A stretch of DNA of 64,000 bases from CAZHWR01 sp964536085. GTDB lineage: Bacteria > Bacillota > Clostridia > Oscillospirales > Ruminococcaceae. The notes under the pieces are model-generated. The model was not told the DNA's origin and did no database searches. It saw nothing but the letters and a program-made list of their open reading frames with translations. The stretch covers positions 1 through 64,000 of the forward strand of contig CAZHWR010000003.1 of the NCBI GenBank assembly GCA_964536085.1. The letters are read 5' to 3'. The position numbers and the translations under genes were made by a program. This document shows positions 8,014 to 17,218 of the stretch, in pieces. Each line of letters opens with the position of its first letter. Within the stretch, counting starts at the first letter, position 1.

Positions 8014-9243
8014 ATGACGTTGTTACACAGAAAGTCATATAATATTAAAAATCGGCGCAGAGCGGATATATCCGGCGGCGCGGTCAAAAGATGCATAATG
8101 TCATTTTTATCGGCTGTGTGCGCGGGATTGCTGCTCTGTGCTTTTGTATTTACAGCCGCGGCGCAGGACTGCTCTGAAACGAGACAGGTTGAGGAGCTTG
8201 TTCCCGTGACAAAATCAGTGGGAGATGAAAAAGACGCTCAGCGGCTTTATTCGTATAATCAAAACACGGCGGTTGCCGATCCTTCGCGCAGGGGAATAGT
8301 TATTCCGGTTACGGTAAACGAGCCCGGCAGCATTAAAATAAGCTTTTCTTCCATCAGCCTAGACCGGGCGATGAGCGTTTATATGTATATGGATTGCGAG
8401 TGTACAAACAGGCTTGCGGACAATCTGTATATCACAACTGATTCGATGGGTGAGGAAATTCACTTTTCCGCCGAAACCGCGGGGACGTATTATCTTTCAT
8501 GCAGCTCGTACGCAGGGTATAGCAGGGACAGCAAATTTATAAACGAATTTAAAATAGGCGCTGCGCTTTATCCGAGCGGGATAAAACAGGCTCCTGACGG
8601 CATTCGCGTTACATATTACCGAACAAGCCCGGACGAAAAGCATCTTTTTGAATTCAAAGCGGCAAAAACAGGCGTCGTAAGGGTTTATCTGCCATATCAA
8701 AACGGCAGTTATGTTAAAATGCTCAACGCATCTAAAAAGGCAATATCACAAACAGAGTATGTATCCGCCAACAGTGACTACAGCTTCAGGCAGGAGTTTT
8801 ATGTAAAAAAAGGGAATACCTATTATCTGGAGGTAACCTCCAACGGTATTTCAGAGCATCTTCAGTCGATAAAGGTATCGTATAGGTCAGTAAAGGCGAG
8901 AGGCGGCGCGAAAAGATCCTCCGCTTCGTTGATCAGAACGAGGAAAAAAGCAATGGGAATGCTGGTAAACGGAGGAAAACGCACCGTTTGGTACAAGGCC
9001 AAAATTCCTGTCGGGAAAAAGCTCAGATTAACTGTGAAAGGTAAAATAAACGGCGGTTTAACGGTCAGCGTTTACGATAAAAACGGAAAAAACGTTACAA
9101 AAGGAAAGAAAGCTTCGGTCAGCCGACGCGCCGTTGTAAAGACAAAAAGAGCCATGGACAAAAAGTCTGTTTATTACATAAAGGTTGAAAAAGCAAACCG
9201 ATACAGCTCCGGGGAATTTACATTACGGGTAAGGGCAGCGTGA
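8014..9243 (+). CDS. Secreted protein with repeated PPC-like beta domains
   Basis: The 409-residue protein has a long positively charged start, then a hydrophobic segment (residues about 29-48) ending in FTAAAQ, a likely signal-peptidase site. The rest looks like three beta-sandwich units of the pre-peptidase C-terminal kind (patterns such as GSIKISF ... AGTYYLSC, GVVRVYLP ... NTYYLEV, LRLTVKGKI ... SVYYIKV). The C-terminal third is rich in Lys and Arg. No catalytic domain is present, so it may bind the wall or carbohydrate. The start at 8014 has GGGGGCT upstream; ATG at 8095 or 8098 would give a conventional short signal peptide. It is the downstream neighbour of the Cthe_2159-like protein and has its own promoter. 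Confidence 0.6.
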   Translation: MTLLHRKSYNIKNRRRADISGGAVKRCIMSFLSAVCAGLLLCAFVFTAAAQDCSETRQVEELVPVTKSVGDEKDAQRLYSYNQNTAVADPSRRGIVIPVTVNEPGSIKISFSSISLDRAMSVYMYMDCECTNRLADNLYITTDSMGEEIHFSAETAGTYYLSCSSYAGYSRDSKFINEFKIGAALYPSGIKQAPDGIRVTYYRTSPDEKHLFEFKAAKTGVVRVYLPYQNGSYVKMLNASKKAISQTEYVSANSDYSFRQEFYVKKGNTYYLEVTSNGISEHLQSIKVSYRSVKARGGAKRSSASLIRTRKKAMGMLVNGGKRTVWYKAKIPVGKKLRLTVKGKINGGLTVSVYDKNGKNVTKGKKASVSRRAVVKTKRAMDKKSVYYIKVEKANRYSSGEFTLRVRAA

Positions 9244-9252
9244 CGGCAAAAT

Positions 9253-9286
9253 AAAAAACAGCGGACGACCGGCCGCTGTTTTTTTA
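9253..9286. terminator. Bidirectional terminator between convergent genes
   Basis: CAGCGG (9259-9264) pairs with CCGCTG (9273-9278), with A-run and T-run flanks. It serves the secreted protein gene and the convergent D,D-carboxypeptidase gene. Confidence 0.85.
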
Positions 9287-9291
9287 TTTAT

Positions 9292-10695
9292 CTATTTTCT
9301 TTTTCTTTTTATCGGTTTTGAAGCCGAACGGCTTTTCGGCCTTGAAAGCTGTTTGCGTTTTTGCGGGCGGCGCAAGCGGGTTTTTTTGAGCTTTTTGTTG
9401 TACAGTATGACAAACGCAAAATACAAAATCACAAGCAAAATGACGACCGCGATGATTATTATGAATATCGTTGAGGTAAGAACGTTTTTAACCGAATTCA
9501 GAGCCATTAAAAATATGTTTGAATCAACATCTTCCGAGGCCACCAGGTCGACTGTCCCTATCACCTCATCGGCAAGCTTTAATGTGAGCGTTCCCACCTT
9601 GTCGCCCGCTTTTACGGGGGCGTCTATGCTGTCTGGAATATCGGCGATCTGCTGAACGCTTGTCGGGTCTGCATCGGTTGGTAGCAGTGCGGAAACATCA
9701 TTCGCGGGAACCAAAAGCAGATGGTCGGTGTCGGATGAAAGGTTGACCTTAATATCCGAAACTGAGTTTTTCTTTTCGACCACGGTCTGAACCGAGTAAT
9801 TGTCAAACGCCCAGTCATAAAGATTCTGAGTGTCTATAAAGCACAAATTATCGGAAATAGTGGCGCCGTTTTCATAAACGGTCGGCGCGCCCATGGTTAT
9901 CAGTATATAGTTATAGCCGTTTTTTGAGCCGAGCGAAACAAGATTTTTTCCCGATTCATCTGTAGTGCCGGTTTTTATGCCCTTGATATACGGGTAATAA
10001 TAGCTGCTGCTGCTCGTCATCATCGTATTGGTGTGATAAATATACCTTGCTTCGCTGTGCTTGTTGGTTTTTGACATTTTATATTCGCGGGTAGTCGATA
10101 TTTTTTTGAACAGCGGAAGCGTCAGCGCATATTCTGTTATCAAATACATATCGTAAGCGCTTGTTACCTGTTCGGGATCGTGCAGTCCGTGAGCGTTGAC
10201 GTAGTTCGTATGGGTGCAGCCGAGTTCCTTGGCTTTTTCATTCATCTGTTCCACAAAATCGGGGATGCTGCCGTTACCCATATAATCCGCAACGATACTG
10301 GCCGCTTCGCATGCGCTCGGAAGCAGCATTGCGTAAAGCAGGTCGAGCATGTTGACCTTTTCACCTACCATGATACCCGCGTTTGAAGCGGTACCTCCGC
10401 TTTCTTCATAAAGCTCATCGAAAATATACTGCGGGGCTGTCACAGTGATGCTTTTGGGATCGGAATATTTCTCCAAGACCAAAATGGCCACCATTATTTT
10501 GACAAAAGAGGCCGGATAAAGCTCTTTGTTTTCGTTTTGCTTGTAAACCACCGTGCCAGTATCGGTGTTTACCATATATACCGCCTGGCTGTTTACTGTG
10601 CTTTTGCTGGGCTTGAAAGCGGCGGATACCGAAAATGAGCTTCCAAAAACCGCGGCGGCGGCGAAAATACAAATGATATTCCTTAATTTTCTCAT
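9292..10695 (-). CDS. D-alanyl-D-alanine carboxypeptidase (DacF/PBP5-type)
   Basis: A low-molecular-weight penicillin-binding protein that trims the terminal D-Ala from peptidoglycan stem peptides outside the membrane. It has 467 residues: a signal peptide (1-25), the catalytic SxxK motif (SFVK, near residue 63), the KTG box (IKGIKTGTTDESGKN, near residue 240), a PBP5-like beta domain, and an unusual C-terminal transmembrane helix (about 410-440, IIIIAVVILLVILYFAFVIL) with a Lys/Arg-rich tail in place of the amphipathic anchor. The second catalytic motif, normally SxN, reads SAC (LLPSACEAA), so the Asn is Cys. AGGAGT precedes the ATG. Sporulating Firmicutes carry several such enzymes, so a precise symbol is not safe. 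Confidence 0.92.
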   Translation of the reverse strand: MRKLRNIICIFAAAAVFGSSFSVSAAFKPSKSTVNSQAVYMVNTDTGTVVYKQNENKELYPASFVKIMVAILVLEKYSDPKSITVTAPQYIFDELYEESGGTASNAGIMVGEKVNMLDLLYAMLLPSACEAASIVADYMGNGSIPDFVEQMNEKAKELGCTHTNYVNAHGLHDPEQVTSAYDMYLITEYALTLPLFKKISTTREYKMSKTNKHSEARYIYHTNTMMTSSSSYYYPYIKGIKTGTTDESGKNLVSLGSKNGYNYILITMGAPTVYENGATISDNLCFIDTQNLYDWAFDNYSVQTVVEKKNSVSDIKVNLSSDTDHLLLVPANDVSALLPTDADPTSVQQIADIPDSIDAPVKAGDKVGTLTLKLADEVIGTVDLVASEDVDSNIFLMALNSVKNVLTSTIFIIIIAVVILLVILYFAFVILYNKKLKKTRLRRPQKRKQLSRPKSRSASKPIKRKRK

Positions 10696-10750
10696 GCCGT
10701 TTACTCCTATGTATGTAATGATATATGATTTTCACTGTAATTCACATATA

Positions 10751-10812
10751 GACTTAACTCAGATAGGGATAAATCGCCTGAAAACCGTTTTCTCCCTATC
10801 GGGGCTAAGTCT
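10751..10812. repeat. Long imperfect hairpin in the divergent spacer
   Basis: In the 304-bp spacer between the carboxypeptidase and phosphoesterase genes, GACTTA ... TAAGTC form an outer stem and GATAGGGA (10762-10769) pairs perfectly with TCCCTATC (10793-10800); about 20 pairs in all. It could be a leader structure of the carboxypeptidase mRNA or an operator. The rest of the spacer is AT-rich and holds the phosphoesterase promoter. Confidence 0.5.
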
Positions 10813-10932
10813 AGTATAACAAATCGGCGGGAAAATATAAAGGGTGTGTCGGGAAAAATCTGAAATTTATATTTTACGTGGCGTAAGATTTTCGTGTACA
10901 GACGCTTTTTGCAATTTTATTTCGTACAAATA

Positions 10933-10961
10933 TTTACGTTTCGCCGGATTTATGGTACAAT
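10933..10961 (+). promoter_or_regulatory. Sigma-A promoter for the phosphoesterase gene
   Basis: TTTACG (10933-10938), 17 bp, TACAAT (10956-10961), with an extended -10 TGG. Confidence 0.7.
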
Positions 10962-10999
10962 ATATCCATTAATTTCTGATATAACAAAGGAGAACTCAA

Positions 11000-11692
11000 G
11001 TGGTTTATATTACAGGGGACCTGCACGGCGATATAGAAAGGCTCAAGCAGCCTGAGCTGGGAAAGCTCAAAAAGGGCGACACGCTTATTGTCTGCGGTGA
11101 TTTCGGCTTTTTGTGGGACGGCTCAAAGCAGGAGGAAAAGATTTTAAAATGGATAGGCAAGCGCAGATACAATGTTGCGTTTGTTGAAGGCTGTCACGAC
11201 AATTACGAGCTTTTGCAAAAATATGAAATATCCGAATGGCGCTCCGGAAGAGTGCGGAACATTTCGGGGAATCTTTACCAGCTTGTAAGAGGAAGCGTTT
11301 ACGATATCGACGGCGAAACATATTTTGTATTCGGCGGCGGCGAGAGCGACGATTACGATGAACGCATAGCCGAGGGAAAATGGTGGCAGCAGGAGCAGCC
11401 GTCCAAGGAAGAGGTCACGGGCGCCGTTGAAAATATAACCGCTCACGATTCGAAGGTGGACTACATTATAACGCACGACGCTCCGCGCGCTTTAAACGGC
11501 GTTGTAGATATCGACGCGGACAAGCAGAGCTACATACATATTTTTTTGGATATCGTTTGCAAACAGTGCGAGTTTAAACGCTGGTTTTTTGGAAAATATC
11601 ATATGGATAAGATGATACCGCCGAAATACAGAGCCCTGTTCAGGGACGTTGTAAATGTTAAAACAGGGAAAAATATCATCAAAAATCACTGA
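11000..11692 (+). CDS. Calcineurin-like metallophosphoesterase
   Basis: The 230-residue protein belongs to the two-metal calcineurin-like phosphoesterases. Visible motifs are GDLHGD (residues 6-11), GDFGF (33-37), the position of the GNH(D/E) motif, and THDAP near residue 158. The third motif reads GCHDN rather than GNHDN, so the usual bridging-metal Asn is Cys; the neighbouring His and Asp are intact. The start is GTG at 11000 with AAAGGAGAA upstream and a good promoter. The substrate is unknown. Confidence 0.85.
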   Translation: MVYITGDLHGDIERLKQPELGKLKKGDTLIVCGDFGFLWDGSKQEEKILKWIGKRRYNVAFVEGCHDNYELLQKYEISEWRSGRVRNISGNLYQLVRGSVYDIDGETYFVFGGGESDDYDERIAEGKWWQQEQPSKEEVTGAVENITAHDSKVDYIITHDAPRALNGVVDIDADKQSYIHIFLDIVCKQCEFKRWFFGKYHMDKMIPPKYRALFRDVVNVKTGKNIIKNH

Positions 11693-11743
11693 ACGGTTTT
11701 GTAATACGAATCAAATTCCGAAAATTGGAGATGAATAATTGAA

Positions 11744-13390
11744 ATGGACTGTAAAAAATTAGCGGAGCTTTTATTTCCAAATGTTGTTAAGACCCCGCAG
11801 GAGGTCATTGCACAGTATCCGAAGCGCGAGCTGCCGGAGGGTGCCAAGGTCACGAGGATGGGTCCGAGCCCGACGGGATTTATGCATCTGGGCAATCTTT
11901 ACGGAGCACTGGTCGATGAACGTGTCGCGCATCAGTCGGGCGGAGTGTTTTATTTAAGAATAGAGGACACCGACAAAAAGCGTGAAGTCGAGGGCGGAGT
12001 GCAGACGATTATCGATTCTTTCACTCGGTTCGGGCTTAGCTTCGACGAGGGCGTTACCGAATCGGGCGAAAAGGGCGAATACGGCCCGTACAGACAAAGC
12101 ATGCGCGCGGACATATACGCCGTGTTTGTCAAAAGCCTTGTCGAGCGGGGAATGGCTTATCCCTGCTTCTGCACCGAGGAGGAACTGAAATCCGCTCATG
12201 AGCAGCAGGAAAAGAATAAGGAAAACTTTGGATATTATGGAAAATACGCCGTGTGGCGCGATAGGTCTGTAGAAGAAATAGAAAAAAAGCTCGCTGAAGG
12301 CGTGCCGTATGTCGTCCGCTTTCGCTCCGAGGGCAGTATTGAAAATAAGATACGCCACGAGGATCTTATCAAAGGCAAAATGAAACTGACTGAAAACGAT
12401 CAGGACGTTGTTATAATGAAGTCGGACGGTATTCCGACCTATCATTTCGCCCATGTTATCGACGATTATCTGATGGGAACGACGGTCGTCGTGCGCGGAG
12501 AGGAATGGCTCGCGACGCTTCCCGTGCATTTGCAGCTTTACAGGGCGCTTGGCTTCAAGCCTCCGAAATACGCTCACACGCCTCAGCTTATGAAGCTGGA
12601 CGGCGGCTCAAAAAGAAAGCTGAGCAAGCGGCTTGACCCCGAGCTTGCGCTTTCGTATTACTACAAGGCGGGATATCCCGTTGCGAGCGTTATGGAATAT
12701 CTGATGACGCTTTTAAATTCAAACTACGAGGAATGGCGCAGGGCAAATCCCGATAAGCCGATGAACGATTTTCCTTTTTCAATCAAGAAAATGGGCGTTT
12801 CCGGCGCGCTGTTTGACATCGAAAAACTCAACGACGTTTCCAAAAACGTCGTATCCAGGATGACGGCGGACGAGCTTTATGAGCTCGCAGCCGATTGGAG
12901 TCGCGAAAACGACCCCGAATTTCACAGCCTGTTCACCCGCGACCCTCAGCTTTCCAAGGCGTTTTTGGCAATCGGACGCGGCGGCAAAAAGCCGAGAAAG
13001 GATATCGCGCTGTTTTCAGACGTCAAGCCGTATATCGACTTTATGTTCGACGAGCTTTTTTTGCCCGACTACACGCTTCCCGAAAATGTTTCGTCCGAGG
13101 ACGCAAAAGGGATTTTGAACGATTTTGCGAATCTGTTCGATGAAAACGACACTCCCGATGAATTTTTTGAAAAGATAAAAACGCTCGCGGAAAAATACGA
13201 CTACGCCACCGAAACAAAGCTGTACAAGCAAAATCCCGAGGCATATAAGGGTCCCGTCGGGGATGTTTCGATGGTTGTAAGAATCGCGGTCGCAGGGCGG
13301 CAGAACGCCCCCGATTTGCAGAGCGTTATGAAGATTATGGGAAAAGAAAGCGTAATAAAACGGCTTGCACAGGCGGCAGACGCTGTATAG
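11744..13390 (+). CDS. gltX: Glutamyl-tRNA synthetase
   Basis: A class I aminoacyl-tRNA synthetase charging tRNA-Glu. The HIGH-type motif is HLGN (MGPSPTGFMHLGNLYGAL, near residue 49) and the KMSKS-type motif is KLSKR (near residue 290). FYLRIEDTD and the helical anticodon-binding C-terminus fit GluRS. Length is 548, slightly longer than the usual 470-500. The ATG at 11744 has GGAG 13 bases upstream, a loose spacing, but no better in-frame start is seen. glnS follows after 32 bp, so the two synthetases are probably cotranscribed. Confidence 0.93.
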   Translation: MDCKKLAELLFPNVVKTPQEVIAQYPKRELPEGAKVTRMGPSPTGFMHLGNLYGALVDERVAHQSGGVFYLRIEDTDKKREVEGGVQTIIDSFTRFGLSFDEGVTESGEKGEYGPYRQSMRADIYAVFVKSLVERGMAYPCFCTEEELKSAHEQQEKNKENFGYYGKYAVWRDRSVEEIEKKLAEGVPYVVRFRSEGSIENKIRHEDLIKGKMKLTENDQDVVIMKSDGIPTYHFAHVIDDYLMGTTVVVRGEEWLATLPVHLQLYRALGFKPPKYAHTPQLMKLDGGSKRKLSKRLDPELALSYYYKAGYPVASVMEYLMTLLNSNYEEWRRANPDKPMNDFPFSIKKMGVSGALFDIEKLNDVSKNVVSRMTADELYELAADWSRENDPEFHSLFTRDPQLSKAFLAIGRGGKKPRKDIALFSDVKPYIDFMFDELFLPDYTLPENVSSEDAKGILNDFANLFDENDTPDEFFEKIKTLAEKYDYATETKLYKQNPEAYKGPVGDVSMVVRIAVAGRQNAPDLQSVMKIMGKESVIKRLAQAADAV

Positions 13391-13422
13391 CGACATAAAT
13401 CCCAAAGGAAAGGCATGATAAA

Positions 13423-15075
13423 ATGGAAGAGGTTTCAAATTTCATCACCGATATTGTAGACAAGGATATAGCCGAGGGCTTTAAGGAGGAAATTCACACG
13501 CGGTTTCCGCCGGAGCCCAACGGATATCTGCATATAGGCTCGGCGAAGGCGATATATATTAACTGGTCCACCGCGAAAAAATACGGCGGAAAGTTCAATC
13601 TGCGCTTTGACGACACCAACCCTGTGCGCGAGGACGACGAGTATGTGAAGTCGATATACGAGGACATTAAGTGGCTGATAGGGGAAGACCCGAACGGCGG
13701 AGTGTTTTACGGCTCGGATTATTTCGACAAATGCTACGAGTGCGCCGTGCAGCTTATTAAAGACGGCAAGGCGTATGTCTGCGACCTTTCGCAGGAGCAG
13801 ATGCGGGAGTATCGCGGAACGCTCACGCAGGGCGGGAAAAACAGCCCTTACAGGGACAGAACGGTTGAAGAAAACCTCGACTTGTTCGAGCGGATGAAGG
13901 CGGGTGAGTTTGCGGACGGCTCAAAGACGCTGCGCGCGAAAATCGATATGTCGTCTCCGAATTTCAATATGCGTGACCCGGCTATCTACAGGATCGTGAG
14001 AGCACATCATCACCGTCAGGGGGATAAGTGGTGCATCTATCCGCTTTACGACTTTGCCCATCCGATTCAGGACGCGGTGGAGGGAATAACCCACTCGCTG
14101 TGTTCGATAGAGTTTGAAAACCACCGCCCGCTTTACGATTGGGTGGTCGAAAACTGTCCGCTTGACTGCCGTCCGCACCAGTATGAATTTGCGCGGCTGA
14201 ATGTTACCAACACGGTTATGTCAAAGCGGTATCTGCGCCGTTTGGTGTTTGAAAAATATGTCGACGGCTGGGACGACCCCCGCATGCCCACACTTTGCGG
14301 ACTGCGCCGCCGCGGGTTTACGCCCGAGTCGGTTCTGGACTTTGTAAAAAGATCGGGAATCGCCAAGGCGAATTCGCTTTCGGATATCAGGCTGCTTGAA
14401 CACTGTATACGCGAAGAATTAAACGAAACCGCCGACCGCAAAATGGCGGTTACCGAGCCTATAAAGCTGACTGTTATAAACTACCCGGAGGATAAAGCCG
14501 AGTATTTTGAAATACCGAACAACCCGCGTGACGAATCGGCGGGAACAAGAAGCGTTCCGTTCACTAAGGAGCTGTACATCGAAAAAGCCGATTTTGCTGT
14601 TGTTCCTCCGCCCAAGTTTCAAAGACTTAAGCCGGGCGGTGAGGTGCGCCTGATGGGCGCGTATATCGTGCGGTGCGACGAGGTTATAACTGATGACGAC
14701 GGAAACGTCAAAGAGCTTTTGTGCTCGGCGGATTTAGAGACTGCGAACGGCATGCCGAAAGACGGACGCAAAGTTCGCGGCACCATTCACTGGGTTAGCG
14801 CAAAGCATGCGGTTTCAGCGGACGTATATCTTTACGACAAGCTGTTTTCAATCGAAAACACAGCGGATATTCCCGAGGATGAGGATTATGTGGATTATCT
14901 GAATCCGGAATCGCTCGTGGTGCAAAAGGACTGCAAATTAGAGCCTTCCGCAGCGGATGTTCCGACTGGCACGCGTATGCAGTTTGTCCGTTTGGGATAT
15001 TTTATAAAGGATTCAGACGGTCGTTTTAACAGAATTGTGACGCTTAAGGACAGCTTTTCAAAAACGCTGAAATAG
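13423..15075 (+). CDS. glnS: Glutaminyl-tRNA synthetase
   Basis: Charges tRNA-Gln directly with glutamine. It shows the GlnRS start (HTRFPPEPNGYLHIGSAKA, HIGH motif HIGS near residue 37), FNLRFDDTNP, and VMSKR (near residue 265) as KMSKS motif, followed by the two beta-barrel anticodon-binding domains typical of GlnRS. The 550-residue length is normal. AAAGG lies upstream of the ATG. Most Firmicutes make Gln-tRNA by the GatCAB transamidation route, so a GlnRS directly behind gltX is notable, although some Clostridia are known to have one. Confidence 0.95.
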   Translation: MEEVSNFITDIVDKDIAEGFKEEIHTRFPPEPNGYLHIGSAKAIYINWSTAKKYGGKFNLRFDDTNPVREDDEYVKSIYEDIKWLIGEDPNGGVFYGSDYFDKCYECAVQLIKDGKAYVCDLSQEQMREYRGTLTQGGKNSPYRDRTVEENLDLFERMKAGEFADGSKTLRAKIDMSSPNFNMRDPAIYRIVRAHHHRQGDKWCIYPLYDFAHPIQDAVEGITHSLCSIEFENHRPLYDWVVENCPLDCRPHQYEFARLNVTNTVMSKRYLRRLVFEKYVDGWDDPRMPTLCGLRRRGFTPESVLDFVKRSGIAKANSLSDIRLLEHCIREELNETADRKMAVTEPIKLTVINYPEDKAEYFEIPNNPRDESAGTRSVPFTKELYIEKADFAVVPPPKFQRLKPGGEVRLMGAYIVRCDEVITDDDGNVKELLCSADLETANGMPKDGRKVRGTIHWVSAKHAVSADVYLYDKLFSIENTADIPEDEDYVDYLNPESLVVQKDCKLEPSAADVPTGTRMQFVRLGYFIKDSDGRFNRIVTLKDSFSKTLK

Positions 15076-15181
15076 TTCTGCATATTTTGTGTTAAACCGC
15101 GAAAAATGCAAAAATTAAGTGTATTATGTAGCTTGTTTATACATTTTATATATTTTATCTAAGAGAAAACAGGTGTGAACT

Positions 15182-15625
15182 GTGAACATTAAATACTATA
15201 AATGCCCCAAAAGGTCGATTTTACTGCCGGAGATCACCGTTGCGGCGCTTTACGCGGCGCTGATGGTGGTCATGTGCGTTATTTTCACGCCGTTTTCGAT
15301 AGTGTTTAATTGTATATTCTTTCCGATTACGGCGATAGCTGTTTTTTATGACGCCGTCTACTTTCCGCTTTATTTCAGATCCATAAAATTCAGCGTAGGC
15401 GAAAATGAGATCGGATATCAAAGCGGAGTGTTTGCCAACCGGCGCAGATTTATGAGCCGCGAGCGGGTTGTTTTCATTTCGCTTATAAAAACTCCCTTTA
15501 CACCGATTTTGAGAATAGTTATTTTGAGAATTATGGCGACGGGAAGCATGATATCCATACCGTTTGTCGGCAAATCAGACGCTGAAGAGATCATTTCCGT
15601 TTTATCGCCGGAGCTTAAACAGTAA
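15182..15625 (+). CDS. YdbS-like membrane protein with bacterial PH domain
   Basis: The 147-residue protein has two adjacent transmembrane segments (about 15-65) and a C-terminal bacterial pleckstrin-homology domain (IKFSVGENEIGYQSGVFANRRRFM ...). It precedes a longer protein with several PH domains, the same arrangement as B. subtilis ydbS-ydbT. The start is GTG at 15182 with AGGTG upstream. The cellular role of this pair is not well established; in B. subtilis it is linked to resistance to a lantibiotic-type peptide. Confidence 0.75.
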   Translation: MNIKYYKCPKRSILLPEITVAALYAALMVVMCVIFTPFSIVFNCIFFPITAIAVFYDAVYFPLYFRSIKFSVGENEIGYQSGVFANRRRFMSRERVVFISLIKTPFTPILRIVILRIMATGSMISIPFVGKSDAEEIISVLSPELKQ

Positions 15626-15646
15626 TCAAAAAGGGGCAAAAGCAAA

Positions 15647-17188
15647 ATGGAGTACAAACGTCCGCATCCGATAAATATTGTTGAAAGCACAAGCAGATTT
15701 TGGGCGCTGCTGCTTTTGCCTGTTCTGCGCGGCCTTTTGTTTTCGGGCGGTGCGTTTTCCCAGTGGGCGTCCGGCGCGTGGTTTGATATTCTGGTTTTAA
15801 CGGGGATAATTTCGCTCGGCGTTGTTTCGTGGTATTTTAACACCTATGCTTTTGACGAAAAGGGGATTTATGTTAGCCGCGGTATCGTGGTAAAGCGAAA
15901 GCTGTTTATCCCGTATTCGCGTCTTGCGACGATGTCGGTGGAGTATCCGTTTTATCTTGCTCCGTTTAAAGCCGTCCATCTTTGTGCAGACACCGACGCG
16001 GGTTTTTCCAACATTTCTGATTTTAAACTGACGATGCGCAAATCCGAAGCGCAAAAGCTGTGCAGTTTTAGGAAACAGCCGTATAAAATGAACGACAAGC
16101 TTAAAAGGGTTTACCGCCCGAAGGGCTTATATGTAGCTATTCTTTCGGTGCTTACATCGAATACCTTAACGGGAGTTTTGTTCTTTTCCGCACTTATATC
16201 CCAGTTCGGCAATCTTCTGGGTCAGGAATTTGAAGACAGGGTGTTTGAATCGCTGACGGCGCTTGCGCGCGTACTTGCGTTCGGGATTCCTCCGGTTGCG
16301 GCGATAATCGCATATGTTTTGCTGGGCGGCTGGCTTGTTTCTTTTTTGATGAATTTAATACGCAACAAGGATTTTGAAGTTATAAGACAAGGCGGGATTT
16401 TGGAAATATCGGCGGGGATAATAACTTCGCGGTATTATTCGATAACTACAAAGCGAGTGAATCTTATAGAAGTACACCAAAGCCTGCTCACAAAGCTGTT
16501 TGGATTTTTCACGGTATACATTCATTCCTCCGGTTACGGAAAACAGAAATATTCCCGTTCGGTTTTGATTCCCGCAGCGGACAAATTTGAAGCAAGGCGC
16601 AATCTCGGCGTTTTGCTTCCCGAAATCACCATGGGAAAAAGGCAGATAAGACCTTCGTTTAAAACATTGACGCGGTTTTTGATTCCGCCGTGCGGGTTTA
16701 TGCTGGCGTTTTTCGCTATGTATTTGGTGCTGAGTTGGTTGTTTCCAAGCTTCGGCGATATAATTCTATTTTTGAGTATAATGGCAGAGCTGCCGGCGGT
16801 TTGGTGGCTGTTTGTTAAAATTGCCTCGTTTACTCACACGGGGATAGGTCTTCAAAACGGGGTCTACACGTTTAGCTGTACCTACGCATACGGGTTTTAT
16901 ATAACCTCAGTGCCGAAAAGAAGGATCACGCAGGTGATAATCCGCCAAAGCCTGTTTCAGAAGATATCAAACTGCTGCGATATTATCGTATATGCTTATT
17001 CCGAAGGAAGAAAAAGGCGCGTTGTGAACAATATCCCGATTGTGGCGGCGTATGATATATTTGGGTTTAAAATGGATCCGAACGAGCGGGAAAAGGTATT
17101 GGCAAAAGAGAGAAAGCAGGCTAATCAGTATAAGCTGATCAGGAAAATATTGGCTAAAATAAGGCAGAAAAAAGCTTCGGAGCAGTAA
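15647..17188 (+). CDS. YdbT-like membrane protein with repeated bacterial PH domains
   Basis: A 513-residue integral membrane protein with about six transmembrane segments in pairs (near 22-60, 163-190, 210-240, 345-395), alternating with three PH-type beta domains (YAFDEKGIYVSRGIVVKRK; QGGILEISAGIITSRYYSITTKRV; GLQNGVYTFSCTYAYGFYITSVPKRR). The tail is strongly basic. It starts 21 bp after the YdbS-like gene, and the two surely form an operon. The family is DUF304/bPH_2; the molecular function is unknown. Confidence 0.78.
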   Translation: MEYKRPHPINIVESTSRFWALLLLPVLRGLLFSGGAFSQWASGAWFDILVLTGIISLGVVSWYFNTYAFDEKGIYVSRGIVVKRKLFIPYSRLATMSVEYPFYLAPFKAVHLCADTDAGFSNISDFKLTMRKSEAQKLCSFRKQPYKMNDKLKRVYRPKGLYVAILSVLTSNTLTGVLFFSALISQFGNLLGQEFEDRVFESLTALARVLAFGIPPVAAIIAYVLLGGWLVSFLMNLIRNKDFEVIRQGGILEISAGIITSRYYSITTKRVNLIEVHQSLLTKLFGFFTVYIHSSGYGKQKYSRSVLIPAADKFEARRNLGVLLPEITMGKRQIRPSFKTLTRFLIPPCGFMLAFFAMYLVLSWLFPSFGDIILFLSIMAELPAVWWLFVKIASFTHTGIGLQNGVYTFSCTYAYGFYITSVPKRRITQVIIRQSLFQKISNCCDIIVYAYSEGRKRRVVNNIPIVAAYDIFGFKMDPNEREKVLAKERKQANQYKLIRKILAKIRQKKASEQ

Positions 17189-17207
17189 AGCTGTTCCGAA
17201 GCTTTTT
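17168..17207. terminator. Bidirectional terminator between convergent genes
   Basis: AAAAAGCTTCGGA pairs with TCCGAAGCTTTTT. The left arm overlaps the last codons of the YdbT-like gene. The inverted repeat with A- and T-runs can stop transcription in both directions. Confidence 0.85.
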
Positions 17208-17218
17208 GGGTTATTTCA

